Shown one piece after another: positions 1 to 7,104 of a stretch of DNA of 64,000 nt. The DNA comes from Treponema_C sp050320395. GTDB lineage: Bacteria; Spirochaetota; Spirochaetia; Treponematales; Treponemataceae. Location of the stretch: assembly GCF_050320395.1 (NCBI RefSeq), contig NZ_CP144459.1, forward strand, positions 1,178,001 to 1,242,000, read 5' to 3'. The position numbers and the translations under genes were made by a program. The notes beneath the pieces are model-generated. The model was given only the letters and a program-made list of their open reading frames with translations. It was not told the origin of the DNA and did not search any database. Position 1 is the first letter of the stretch. Each line of letters begins with the position of its first letter.

Positions 1-260
1 GCATAGGCGATTGCATCGGGAAATTCCGCCGCTATAGGAGGAATCTTTATTTCCAGTTCAACGCCCTGTAAAAAAAGACTTTTTTCCGGCAAAGTTAAGA
101 CGAGAACGTCGTTTACATCGAGCTGGACGCGCGCGGCTTGGTTTTTTTCCGTTATCGGGAGCATGACGGTTTTATGCACCCGAAAGGTTTCCGCAAATCC
201 CAACAAACCCATATGCAAAACCAATACAAAACAGGCGATTCTTTTATCTTTCATACCCAT
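1..260 (-). CDS. exported protein of unknown function, N-terminal part
   Basis: Only the first 86 codons lie in the window; the gene runs off the left edge. The start is an ATG at 258-260, with a second ATG two codons later, 19 bases after the stop of the upstream peptidase gene. The N-terminus has a few basic residues and then a hydrophobic stretch ending in LLGFAE, a good Sec signal peptide, so the product is probably periplasmic or surface exposed. The mature part starts FRVHKTVMLP and is rich in beta-strand-type residues. I do not recognise the family. It is probably translated with the LysM/M23 peptidase upstream of it. Confidence 0.6.
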   Translation of the reverse strand, partial: MGMKDKRIACFVLVLHMGLLGFAETFRVHKTVMLPITEKNQAARVQLDVNDVLVLTLPEKSLFLQGVELEIKIPPIAAEFPDAIAY

Positions 261-279
261 AGATTACCGGATCCGAAGT

Positions 280-1209
280 TCAGTATTCACGCAAGAATTT
301 TTTTACAAGAGATGAAGGATCCTGTGCTTTACCTCCGACTTGAATTTCAAAATGCAGGTGGGAGCCCGTTGATAATCCGGTATTCCCCACCGTTCCGATT
401 TGCGCTCCTTTTACCGCTGTGTCTCCCGTTTGCACCGAAACCGTTTTTAAGTGGGCATACATACTTTGCATGTTATTATCGTGCTGCAAAATAATGTAAT
501 TGCCGTATCGTTCGTCAACACCGATAAAAGCGGTTATCCCCGATTTACAGGCAAATACGGGAGTTCCTTCCGGAGCGGCGATGTCTATTCCCCGGTGAAA
601 ACTCTGTCTTCCGGTTATGGGACTGACCCGTGTTCCGAAGGCCGAAGAAATAACGCCCCGGGCCAGGGGAGATATCATACCGGAATCGGCGAAAAAAAAG
701 CGCTCCGTAGGATTCAATCTTCCCTGGGGAAAAAATACGTAGTGCACTCCGTTTACGGTACAGCGCAATTCCCCCTCCGTTTCAGGATAACGCGTTTTTA
801 AAATAAACTCAAGCGGTGTAACGGGTTTTTCCGCTATGAATAAACCTGCACAAGTAGGAAGATATAAAATCTTTTCCGCCGTTGAAGAATCTATAAACGC
901 AAGTTTATTCAAAAGGGCTATCGTTTCATAGGGGATATTACAGCGGGATGCTATGCTTAAAAGGTCGTCATTTTTTTCCGCCTTATATGTGTATAAAAAC
1001 ATATTCGCTTTTTCTCCCCGTGCGGCCGCCTTATAATTTTCGCTTACATCCTGGCTGTATTGTTTAAATAAGGGATCCGAGAAATTGAGCTTTTTTATAC
1101 GCGGATAGGTATCCGTACTGCCGTCGGCAAAAAGAAAACCGCATATGTGCAGGGGGCACGCTGCAATACAAACCGCTGCGATAAGGAGGCGCGGTATTCG
1201 CGTTTTCAT
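280..1209 (-). CDS. LysM and M23 peptidase, murein endopeptidase
   Basis: Exported 309-residue protein. A signal peptide (MKTRIPRLL then a hydrophobic core) is followed by a LysM-like domain at about residues 75-125 (DDLLSIASRCNIP, LLNKLAF) and a C-terminal peptidase M23 domain. The zinc-binding signatures are visible as HRGID and HLHFE, with the usual YGNYIILQH and YAHL motifs between. Family knowledge: such enzymes cut peptide cross-links in peptidoglycan and LysM anchors them to it; some members are inactive, but the metal ligands are kept here. The start at 1209 is chosen because its ATG overlaps the stop of the upstream small gene (ATGA), giving translational coupling. Longer in-frame extensions would cover that gene. 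Confidence 0.9.
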   Translation of the reverse strand: MKTRIPRLLIAAVCIAACPLHICGFLFADGSTDTYPRIKKLNFSDPLFKQYSQDVSENYKAAARGEKANMFLYTYKAEKNDDLLSIASRCNIPYETIALLNKLAFIDSSTAEKILYLPTCAGLFIAEKPVTPLEFILKTRYPETEGELRCTVNGVHYVFFPQGRLNPTERFFFADSGMISPLARGVISSAFGTRVSPITGRQSFHRGIDIAAPEGTPVFACKSGITAFIGVDERYGNYIILQHDNNMQSMYAHLKTVSVQTGDTAVKGAQIGTVGNTGLSTGSHLHFEIQVGGKAQDPSSLVKKFLREY

Positions 1210-1427
1210 TTTTTTTTGCCCGATCCGATTTTTATTGCAAGGGCGGCTGCCGAAGCCGAAAGGCATAAGATAAGTACGGAGGCGGAAAACGCATCGGGCC
1301 TTTTAACCGCAAACAGCCACAAGGGGTATACAAACACAAAGGAAAAAATAAGGCAAAATGCGGCAACGATACTCAGTTTTAATACAAAAAGCGATACGGA
1401 ACGAAGTAGCGTAACTATGTTTTTCAT
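1206..1427 (-). CDS. small two-helix membrane protein
   Basis: A 73-residue protein with two hydrophobic segments (about residues 15-38 and 47-66) and a basic KKK tail, so probably an inner-membrane protein. The family is not recognised. Its stop overlaps the start of the LysM/M23 peptidase by four bases, so the two are coupled. The ATG sits six bases after a TATACT box with an upstream TG (extended -10). There is only a weak AGGA directly against the ATG, so the mRNA is probably leaderless. Confidence 0.65.
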   Translation of the reverse strand: MKNIVTLLRSVSLFVLKLSIVAAFCLIFSFVFVYPLWLFAVKRPDAFSASVLILCLSASAAALAIKIGSGKKK

Positions 1428-1433
1428 GTCCTA

Positions 1434-1442
1434 AGTATATCA
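1434..1442 (-). promoter_or_regulatory. extended -10 promoter for the small membrane protein gene
   Basis: On the minus strand TGA-TATACT is followed by six bases and the ATG at 1427. A -35 box is not clear, which fits an extended -10 promoter. Transcription would start at or next to the ATG. Confidence 0.5.
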
Positions 1443-1448
1443 CAAGAA

Positions 1449-1500
1449 CAAAAAAAAAGCAGGAGGCCGTCTTAAAAGTCCGGTGCTTTTATGACAGCTC
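1449..1500 (-). terminator. intrinsic terminator of the ferredoxin gene
   Basis: On the minus strand an imperfect stem pairs GCAGGGAGCTGTC-TAAAAG with CTTTTAAGACGGCCTCCTGC and is followed by a run of T. It ends just before the promoter of the next gene. The CTGTC..TAAAAG side matches the recurrent terminator type in this window. Confidence 0.7.
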
Positions 1501-1639
1501 CCTGCCGGATTTTCCCGGGCTTGCCGTATTCTTTTACCGCGGCCTCGTAAGGCCTGCGAAATCGAGTCTCTTTTGGCGCCCGGGATACGGAACGGCTGCC
1601 GAAATAAAATCGTCCTATCAGGCAGCCTGTCCGATTGTT

Positions 1640-1810
1640 TTATGCCTGTTCGATTGCTTCGGTAGGACAAACGCCTGCGCAGGAACCGCAGTCTATACAG
1701 GTTGACGCTTCAATTACGCGTGCGGATTCGGCTTCGGAAATTGCGCTTACGGGACATTCGCCTTCACAGGCTCCGCAATTTACACATGCATCGGTGATTT
1801 TGTATGCCAT
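1640..1810 (-). CDS. 2[4Fe-4S] ferredoxin
   Basis: A 56-residue bacterial-type ferredoxin. Two cluster motifs are complete: CVNCGACEGECP near the N-terminus and CIDCGSCAGVCP near the C-terminus, each CxxCxxCxxxCP. It is a soluble low-potential electron carrier, in anaerobes typically serving pyruvate:ferredoxin oxidoreductase, hydrogenase or Rnf; the partner cannot be told here. The start MAYKI is fixed by a strong AGGAGG at suitable distance. The gene stands alone, with its own terminator downstream and a leader full of inverted repeats upstream. Confidence 0.93.
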   Translation of the reverse strand: MAYKITDACVNCGACEGECPVSAISEAESARVIEASTCIDCGSCAGVCPTEAIEQA

Positions 1811-1835
1811 AATTAACCTCCTGAGAGTTAAAATA

Positions 1836-1956
1836 GACCTGTTTGATAACTTTGTTTTCGAACAGGTCGACGAGTTCAAAATCGTACAGTATAGAACGAT
1901 TTTGAACATCGCATTTCAAGGTAACCTGTTCTGAAACGGAAGTTTCCGAACAGGTT
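1836..1956. repeat. three consecutive inverted repeats upstream of the ferredoxin gene
   Basis: Three palindromes lie in tandem. IR1 has arms GACCTGTT (1836-1843) and AACAGGTC (1861-1868). IR2 has perfect 12-base arms GTTCAAAATCGT (1874-1885) and ACGATTTTGAAC (1896-1907). IR3 has arms AACCTGTTC (1923-1931) and GAACAGGTT (1948-1956) with an inner GAAAC-GGAA-GTTTC hairpin. IR1 and IR3 share the half-site RACCTGTT. They could be operators or hairpins in the ferredoxin leader. Confidence 0.75.
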
Positions 1957-2038
1957 TAGTATATCTATATAATACCGCTTGAAAGTCTGTTAGTGCAATA
2001 TAACAGTAATTTTTTATAGATTTTTTTTATTTAAGCGA

Positions 2039-2067
2039 TTGCATAAAGAGGAAATATGCCCGATAAT
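2039..2067 (+). promoter_or_regulatory. candidate promoter for the MATE transporter gene
   Basis: TTGCAT, 17 bases, GATAAT. The predicted transcript starts near 2074, a few bases before the ATG at 2081. Confidence 0.4.
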
Positions 2068-2080
2068 ACGATACGCCTTT

Positions 2081-3475
2081 ATGTTGTTTTTTAACGCCCG
2101 TTCCGTCTTGGAAAGACAGCCGCCTTTAGGGGAACTGCCTGCCGATAAGGTGCTTTTTACCGATACGCTTAAGACGGCTTGGCCTGCAATGCTCGAATCT
2201 TTTTTAGCCGCTTTAATTACCTTCGCCGATACGGTTATGGTAGGGGCTCTCGGTTCCTATGCGATTGCCGCCGTCGGTCTTACCGCCCAACCGCGTTTTT
2301 TATGTTTGTCGATATTTCTTTCGATGAATATTGCGGTCGCTGCCTTGGTTGCACGCAGAAAGGGGGCGGAAAAACGAAGTGAAGCGAATCAGGTGTTGAT
2401 ACAGGCTCTCTGCCTTACCGCCGTTTTTTCGCTTTTAATAAGTGCGCCCGCCCTTATCTTTGCCGACTCCGTACTGCGCTTTGCAGGGAGCCGGGACGAT
2501 ACCCATGTTCAGGCGGTTATGTATTTCCGCATCATTGTCGGTTCTCTGATTGTGCAAACGCTTACCCTGGTTATAAATGCGGCCCAACGCGGTGCGGGGA
2601 ATACAAAAACCGCTATGAAAAACAATCTCGTTTCAAACGCTTTGAATATTCTGTGTAATTACCTTTTAATAGAGGGCCGATTCGGGTTTCCGGCCCTTGG
2701 TGTTAAGGGGGCGGCCATAGCCTCGGTTATAGGCTTCAGCGCAGGACTTGTTTTAGCTTTAGCGTCGGTTTTAAAACCGGATTCCTATCTTTTTTTGTTT
2801 TACCGCAGTAATACGCTTCGTTTCCGCTCCGGCATTCTTTCGTCCCTGCACAAGGTTGCTTCGGGAGCTTTTATTGAACAGGTGTTTTTACGCATCGGCT
2901 TTTTTTTATATGCCGTAGCGGTAGCAAATTTGGGAACATCCGCCTTTGCCGCCCATCAAATCGGTATGAATATTATAGGTATTTCATTTGCCGTAGGCGA
3001 CGGTTTGGGTGTGGCCGGCATCAGCCTCGTAGGACAAAATTTGGGACGGGGCAGATCAGATATTGCGAAGATATACGGCATCTTTTGCCAGCGTATCGGT
3101 CTTTTGTGCGCCCTCTGTATAGCAGCCTTTTATGCCGCCTCGGGAAGCGCCGTATACCGCCTTTTTTCTTCCGAGCCGCTTATTTTGGAATACGGGTCTC
3201 TTATCATGAAGATTATCGCGCTCATAGTTATTTTACAGGTTGCACAGGTAATTTGCGGCGGCTGTTTGCGCGGTGCCGGAGATACCCGTTATACGGCTTT
3301 GGTGTCTCTTATAAGCGTTGCGATTATTAGGCCGCTTTCCGCCTGGCTTTTCGTATATCCGCTGGGCTTCGGTCTTATAGGTGCCTGGCTCGGCTTAACT
3401 CTTGACCAATTTATGCGCTTTATTCTTACCTGGACACGCTTTAAGAGCGGTAAGTGGCAATCAATAGAGCTGTAG
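2081..3475 (+). CDS. MATE family efflux transporter
   Basis: A 464-residue membrane protein with about twelve hydrophobic segments arranged as two similar halves, the multidrug and toxin extrusion (MATE) pattern. Motifs include the first-helix region AWPAMLESFLAALITFADTVMVGALG and the matching second-half region around QVFLRIGFFLYAVAVANLG. MATE proteins export cationic drugs or metabolites using a sodium or proton gradient; the substrate is not predictable. The ATG at 2081 has no clear ribosome binding site. A TTG at 2039 in frame, or an ATG at 2055 in another frame behind AGAGG, are alternatives (see findings). Confidence 0.88.
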   Translation: MLFFNARSVLERQPPLGELPADKVLFTDTLKTAWPAMLESFLAALITFADTVMVGALGSYAIAAVGLTAQPRFLCLSIFLSMNIAVAALVARRKGAEKRSEANQVLIQALCLTAVFSLLISAPALIFADSVLRFAGSRDDTHVQAVMYFRIIVGSLIVQTLTLVINAAQRGAGNTKTAMKNNLVSNALNILCNYLLIEGRFGFPALGVKGAAIASVIGFSAGLVLALASVLKPDSYLFLFYRSNTLRFRSGILSSLHKVASGAFIEQVFLRIGFFLYAVAVANLGTSAFAAHQIGMNIIGISFAVGDGLGVAGISLVGQNLGRGRSDIAKIYGIFCQRIGLLCALCIAAFYAASGSAVYRLFSSEPLILEYGSLIMKIIALIVILQVAQVICGGCLRGAGDTRYTALVSLISVAIIRPLSAWLFVYPLGFGLIGAWLGLTLDQFMRFILTWTRFKSGKWQSIEL

Positions 3476-3519
3476 GTTTTTATAACTACCGAATGTGTAT
3501 ACGGTTTCTCATATTTAAA

Positions 3520-3625
3520 ATAAAAAGCGCCCGCTCCGGAGTGAGAGACGGCGCCTTAACAGGCGGCATCTTAACAGATGGCACCTTAACAGGCGGCGTC
3601 CTGTCGGGCGGCGCGCTTTTTTACT
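3520..3625. terminator. bidirectional terminator region enclosing a 15-base repeat
   Basis: The MATE gene and pta converge here. AAAAAGCGCCCG near 3522 can pair with CGGGCGGCGCGCTTTTTT ending near 3622, giving a T-run in both directions. The loop holds the 15-base tandem repeat. The pairing is imperfect, so this is a proposal. Confidence 0.4.
3550..3609 (+). repeat. 15-base tandem repeat, four units
   Basis: Units begin at 3550, 3565, 3580 and 3595 on the pattern GGCRYCTTAACAGRY; the fourth is more diverged and a partial fifth follows. It lies between the MATE and pta genes. Confidence 0.8.
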
Positions 3626-3653
3626 GCAGCACGCATTGTGCAGCAAGGCTCTC

Positions 3654-4658
3654 TTATTTTTTGCCGGCTTGTACGAGGGTAACGGCCGAAGTGGTTACGA
3701 TATCGTCAATCGAACAGCCGCGAGACAAATCGCTTATCGGAGAAGCAAAACCCTGCAAAATCGGACCGAATGCATCGGCTCCCGCCAAGCGCTGTACCAA
3801 TTTATAGCCGATATTTCCCGCTCCCAAATCGGGGAAGATGAGGGTATTAACCTTACCGGTAATGGGGCTTCCCGGTGCCTTTTTTTCGGTAACCGAGGGA
3901 ATAAGGGCGGCGTCGGCTTGAATTTCTCCGTCGAGGCAGAGGTTGGGAAAGCGCTCTTTTGCAATGCGTACGCCTTCCTGTACGCGAAGAACGTTTTCGT
4001 CTTTTCCGCCCGATCCCTTGGTACTGAACGACATCATGGCGACAACCGGTTCAACTCCGAGCATGGTTTTGCAGGATTCCGCGGCGGCGCCTGCTATATC
4101 GGCAAGCTGTTCGGATGTAGGAAGGGGAATAACGGCACAGTCGGAAAAAATCATAATACCGTCGGCACCCCATTTGGGATTGTGGGTATCCATCACAAAG
4201 CATGAAGAAGCCGTTTTCATGCCGGGGGCGGTTCCGATAATCGTAAGACCTGCGCGCAGTACATCGGCGGTGGCGGCAAGGGCTCCGGCTACGATGGCGT
4301 CGGCTTTGTTTTTGCGCACCATCATTGCGCCGAAACGCAGGGGATTTTTCATATCGATAGCGGCCTGTTCGCTTGTCATGCCTTTTTTTGCGCGCAGTTC
4401 GCAGTAGGTTGCGGCAAAGTCGGCGTGCCATTCGGAGGTTTCGGGGTCGATAATATCGATGCCGGCAAGCGATACGCCCCTTGCATCCGCGGCTTTTTTT
4501 ATTTCGGCTTCATTTCCCAAAAGGGTAACGGACTTGGCCAGCTTTTCTTGTATGATTTGAGCTGCGGCCGCGATTGTGCGTTCTTCCGTTCCTTCAGGCA
4601 ATACCAGCCTGTTTTGAAGCTCGGCGGCCTTTTTTTTCATTTCGTTTACAAAATCCAT
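3654..4658 (-). CDS. pta: phosphate acetyltransferase
   Basis: A 334-residue enzyme of the short phosphotransacetylase type, catalysing acetyl-CoA plus phosphate to acetyl phosphate plus CoA. With acetate kinase it yields ATP and acetate in fermentation. Family regions seen: RLVLPEGTEERTIAAA near the N-terminus, KNPLRFGAMMVRKNKADAIVAGA in the middle, and MMSFSTKGSGG and FPDLGAGNIGYKLVQRLAGADAFGPILQG in the C-terminal half. It lacks the N-terminal regulatory domain of the enterobacterial enzyme, as is usual in Gram-positives and spirochaetes. An AGAGGA lies upstream of the ATG. Acetate kinase is not in the window. Confidence 0.95.
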   Translation of the reverse strand: MDFVNEMKKKAAELQNRLVLPEGTEERTIAAAAQIIQEKLAKSVTLLGNEAEIKKAADARGVSLAGIDIIDPETSEWHADFAATYCELRAKKGMTSEQAAIDMKNPLRFGAMMVRKNKADAIVAGALAATADVLRAGLTIIGTAPGMKTASSCFVMDTHNPKWGADGIMIFSDCAVIPLPTSEQLADIAGAAAESCKTMLGVEPVVAMMSFSTKGSGGKDENVLRVQEGVRIAKERFPNLCLDGEIQADAALIPSVTEKKAPGSPITGKVNTLIFPDLGAGNIGYKLVQRLAGADAFGPILQGFASPISDLSRGCSIDDIVTTSAVTLVQAGKK

Positions 4659-4793
4659 AGGGGCATCCTCTTTAGTATGTATTTAAGACCGGCACGGATT
4701 AATGAAGCATATATGCCGATCAATGTTTGCCTATATATAATAATGCTCCGGCGCGATTTATGCAAGGCTGCAATCGAAGCTTTTTATCCGAAG

Positions 4794-4823
4794 TTGCCGT
4801 TGACGGGTATCTTATGTTATACT
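4794..4823 (+). promoter_or_regulatory. promoter of the LacI/solute-binding fusion gene
   Basis: TTGCCG, 18 bases, TATACT, then six bases to the ATG at 4830. No Shine-Dalgarno sequence lies between, so a leaderless transcript is likely. Confidence 0.6.
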
Positions 4824-4829
4824 GCGCTT

Positions 4830-7010
4830 ATGGCAACAATCAAGGATATAGCCCGTTGTGCGGGAGTTTCTCAGGGTACGGTTTCAAACGTACTGAACGG
4901 AAAAGGCAATGTAAGCAGTGCCAAAATCCTGCTTGTACGGGAAGCGGCCAAAAAGCTCGGATATACCGCGAACGAAAAAGCCAAATTACTGCGCAAGGGA
5001 CAAAGCAGGATTCTTTCGGTTATTTTGCCGAATTTCAGCGACCGCCATTATATTGATTTTTTGCATTCGTTTACCGTGTATGCAACTAACAGAGGTTTTG
5101 AGGTTACCCCTTTTTTTTCGCAAAACAATCCTGAAAGAGAATGTACGCTTATCGGTCAGTGTAAGTCGGCAATGACGGCAGGTATGGCAGTCTTTACGGC
5201 ACTCGGAACAAACGCCCGCTGCGAATATGACGGGCAGGGATTTTTGCCTTATGAAATTTTATTTGTGGAACGTACGAATGAAAAAAATTTTATAGGATTT
5301 AACTATGAGTGTGCAGGTACCGATATGGCCGCCTATACAAAAAAAATCGGCGCAAAGAAAATTACGGTTGTTACCGGAAAATCGGAATTTCAAAATGACG
5401 CTTTTTATGCCGCCTTTTTAAAAGAAGCGGGTAAGGGTGCCGATATTAACCGGATTATTACCGACTATTACTCTCAATCGCTTCAAATCTTCGATGCGTT
5501 TAAAAACGGGGCTCCCGATGTTTTTGTCTGTTCCGATATGGGCCTTGCTCAGCTGTGTAAAAACATTTATAAAAATTTTTTTCCGTCCCTGCCTTGTTCG
5601 ATAATTACGGTGTCGCCTTTATTTACGCTTCCTGAAAGCGATTTTTTGAAATATGAGTTAAATTATCATTATCTGGGGAAAAAAGCCGCCGAGCAATTGA
5701 TTGACGGCATTGAAAAAAAACGTATCGGCCGTCTTATACTGAAAAATGACGGTTTTAGAAATTGGGATTTTGAGTTTATTCCGGCCGCAAAAAAGCCCGA
5801 AAAATTCAAACTCTTGCTTTTAGAAAGTCCGGCCGCTTATGCCGTTGAGTATCTTGCCCATAGGTATGCGTCCATGAGCGGTATCCGCATGGAAATAGAC
5901 ATTGAAAACTATGAGTATATCAATGCGATTATAGGCTCGAAAAAAGAAGCCGCCGCATATGACATTATCCGTATCGGAGCGGATATATTTTCATGGAATG
6001 CTCCGCGCGTTTTGCGTAATCTTGAAAGTATCGACTACGATGTGTCTCCCTTATTCAATTCGTTGATACGCGGAGTGGAAAAGCCGTTTTCAACGGTTGC
6101 TGGAAAACGCTATGCGGTTCCCATATCTCCGAGTCTTCAGCTTTTATTTTACAGAAAAGATTTATTTGAGGATACGATGCTTAAAAGACTCTACCGTGAG
6201 CAATACGGAGAGGATCTCGGATGTCCCCAAAGCTTTGAACAGTATAACAGGATTGCGTCTTTTTTTACGGCGTCGCAAAACGCTTCGTCTCCTACTCCTT
6301 ACGGTACAACCGTTTCATTCGGTTCCTCGTCGGTATTGGCGGGTACCGAGTTTATGACACGCTATTTCAGTTACAGCCGAAGTCTTTTTCGCTCCGGACG
6401 CCCGCTTTTGGACAGCGATGCGGCCCGCTCGGCTGTGAGCGATATTCTTTCCTTAAAAAACTGCGCTCCGCCTCCTTTTACCTGGTGGACCGAGGCCGCC
6501 TCTTCCTTTGCCGAAGGACGGGCCGCAATGACTATTCTGTTTTCAAACTTTGCTACCGGTTTTTTTCGAAACTTTTCTCCGGTAACGCACAAAATCGGTT
6601 TTGCAGTGATTCCCGGAGGAAATCCGCTTTTAGGAGGCGGTTCCTTGGGTATTTGCGAAAGCTGTCCGCATCCTGAAGAAGCTTTGCAGTTTATTATGTG
6701 GCTTGTGCGTGAACCCGCTGCCGCCTGTCTTGCCCTTCTCGGCGGTAATCTGGTAACCGAAGAAACCGCTATGAATTACGAAGTAATCGATATGTATCCG
6801 TGGACCGAAATGCTGAGAAACGGTTTTGCCCGTACCCGCTGTAAAAGAAGTCCGGACAGCGGCGCCCCCTTTGATGATTATCGTTTTGTAAGCATGCTCG
6901 GTAAGACGGTATGCCGATGCTGGTACGACAACTGTTCTGCGGAAACAGCTCTCGGCGACTGTGCGGATTTTTACCGCATACATGCGGATGAATTTACTTA
7001 TTCGATTTAA
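4830..7010 (+). CDS. LacI-type regulator fused to a family 1 solute-binding domain
   Basis: A 726-residue protein with three parts. Residues 1-60 are a LacI-type helix-turn-helix (MATIKDIARCAGVSQGTVSNV, then the hinge region). Residues about 65-315 resemble the periplasmic-binding-like sensor domain of LacI proteins. Residues about 325-720 resemble an extracellular solute-binding protein of ABC sugar importers (PYGTT, FAEGRAAMTILFSNFATGFF, FAVIPGGNPLLGGGSLGIC, HPEEALQFIMWL). There is no signal peptide, so the binding domain should act in the cytoplasm as a second ligand sensor. The start is fixed by homology and by a -10 box six bases upstream; an in-frame extension to 4425 crosses the pta gene and is rejected. 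It lies just upstream of the phosphohexomutase/phn operon, its likely target. Confidence 0.85.
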   Translation: MATIKDIARCAGVSQGTVSNVLNGKGNVSSAKILLVREAAKKLGYTANEKAKLLRKGQSRILSVILPNFSDRHYIDFLHSFTVYATNRGFEVTPFFSQNNPERECTLIGQCKSAMTAGMAVFTALGTNARCEYDGQGFLPYEILFVERTNEKNFIGFNYECAGTDMAAYTKKIGAKKITVVTGKSEFQNDAFYAAFLKEAGKGADINRIITDYYSQSLQIFDAFKNGAPDVFVCSDMGLAQLCKNIYKNFFPSLPCSIITVSPLFTLPESDFLKYELNYHYLGKKAAEQLIDGIEKKRIGRLILKNDGFRNWDFEFIPAAKKPEKFKLLLLESPAAYAVEYLAHRYASMSGIRMEIDIENYEYINAIIGSKKEAAAYDIIRIGADIFSWNAPRVLRNLESIDYDVSPLFNSLIRGVEKPFSTVAGKRYAVPISPSLQLLFYRKDLFEDTMLKRLYREQYGEDLGCPQSFEQYNRIASFFTASQNASSPTPYGTTVSFGSSSVLAGTEFMTRYFSYSRSLFRSGRPLLDSDAARSAVSDILSLKNCAPPPFTWWTEAASSFAEGRAAMTILFSNFATGFFRNFSPVTHKIGFAVIPGGNPLLGGGSLGICESCPHPEEALQFIMWLVREPAAACLALLGGNLVTEETAMNYEVIDMYPWTEMLRNGFARTRCKRSPDSGAPFDDYRFVSMLGKTVCRCWYDNCSAETALGDCADFYRIHADEFTYSI

Positions 7011-7015
7011 ATAAA

Positions 7016-7044
7016 TTGACACGTTTCAATTTATGTGCAATAAT
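7016..7044 (+). promoter_or_regulatory. promoter of the phosphohexomutase-phn operon
   Basis: TTGACA, 17 bases, AATAAT. It begins six bases after the stop codon of the upstream regulator gene. The leader is about 55 bases and includes a palindrome. Confidence 0.65.
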
Positions 7045-7062
7045 ACCTGCGGAATATAAAGA

Positions 7063-7086
7063 GGTTGCAAAATCGATTGATAAACC
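7063..7086 (+). promoter_or_regulatory. possible LacI-type operator
   Basis: A 24-base imperfect palindrome with outer arms GGTT and AACC and a perfect AATCGATT centre. The CG centre is typical of LacI-family operators. It lies between promoter and start codon, next to the LacI-type fusion regulator. Confidence 0.35.
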
Positions 7087-7104
7087 TTTTTTCGGGAGAA
7101 AATT

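Noticed and set aside
1440..1670. 76-codon minus-strand frame over the ferredoxin 3' end
   Set aside because: It covers the ferredoxin terminator and overlaps the ferredoxin gene in another frame.
3454..3807. Pentapeptide-repeat-like protein on the plus strand
   Set aside because: The pattern comes from a 15-base tandem repeat between genes; the frame has no ribosome binding site and runs into pta on the other strand.
4425..4829. In-frame N-terminal extension of the LacI/solute-binding fusion
   Set aside because: It runs antisense across the start of pta and contains no homologous sequence; the LacI helix-turn-helix begins at 4830.
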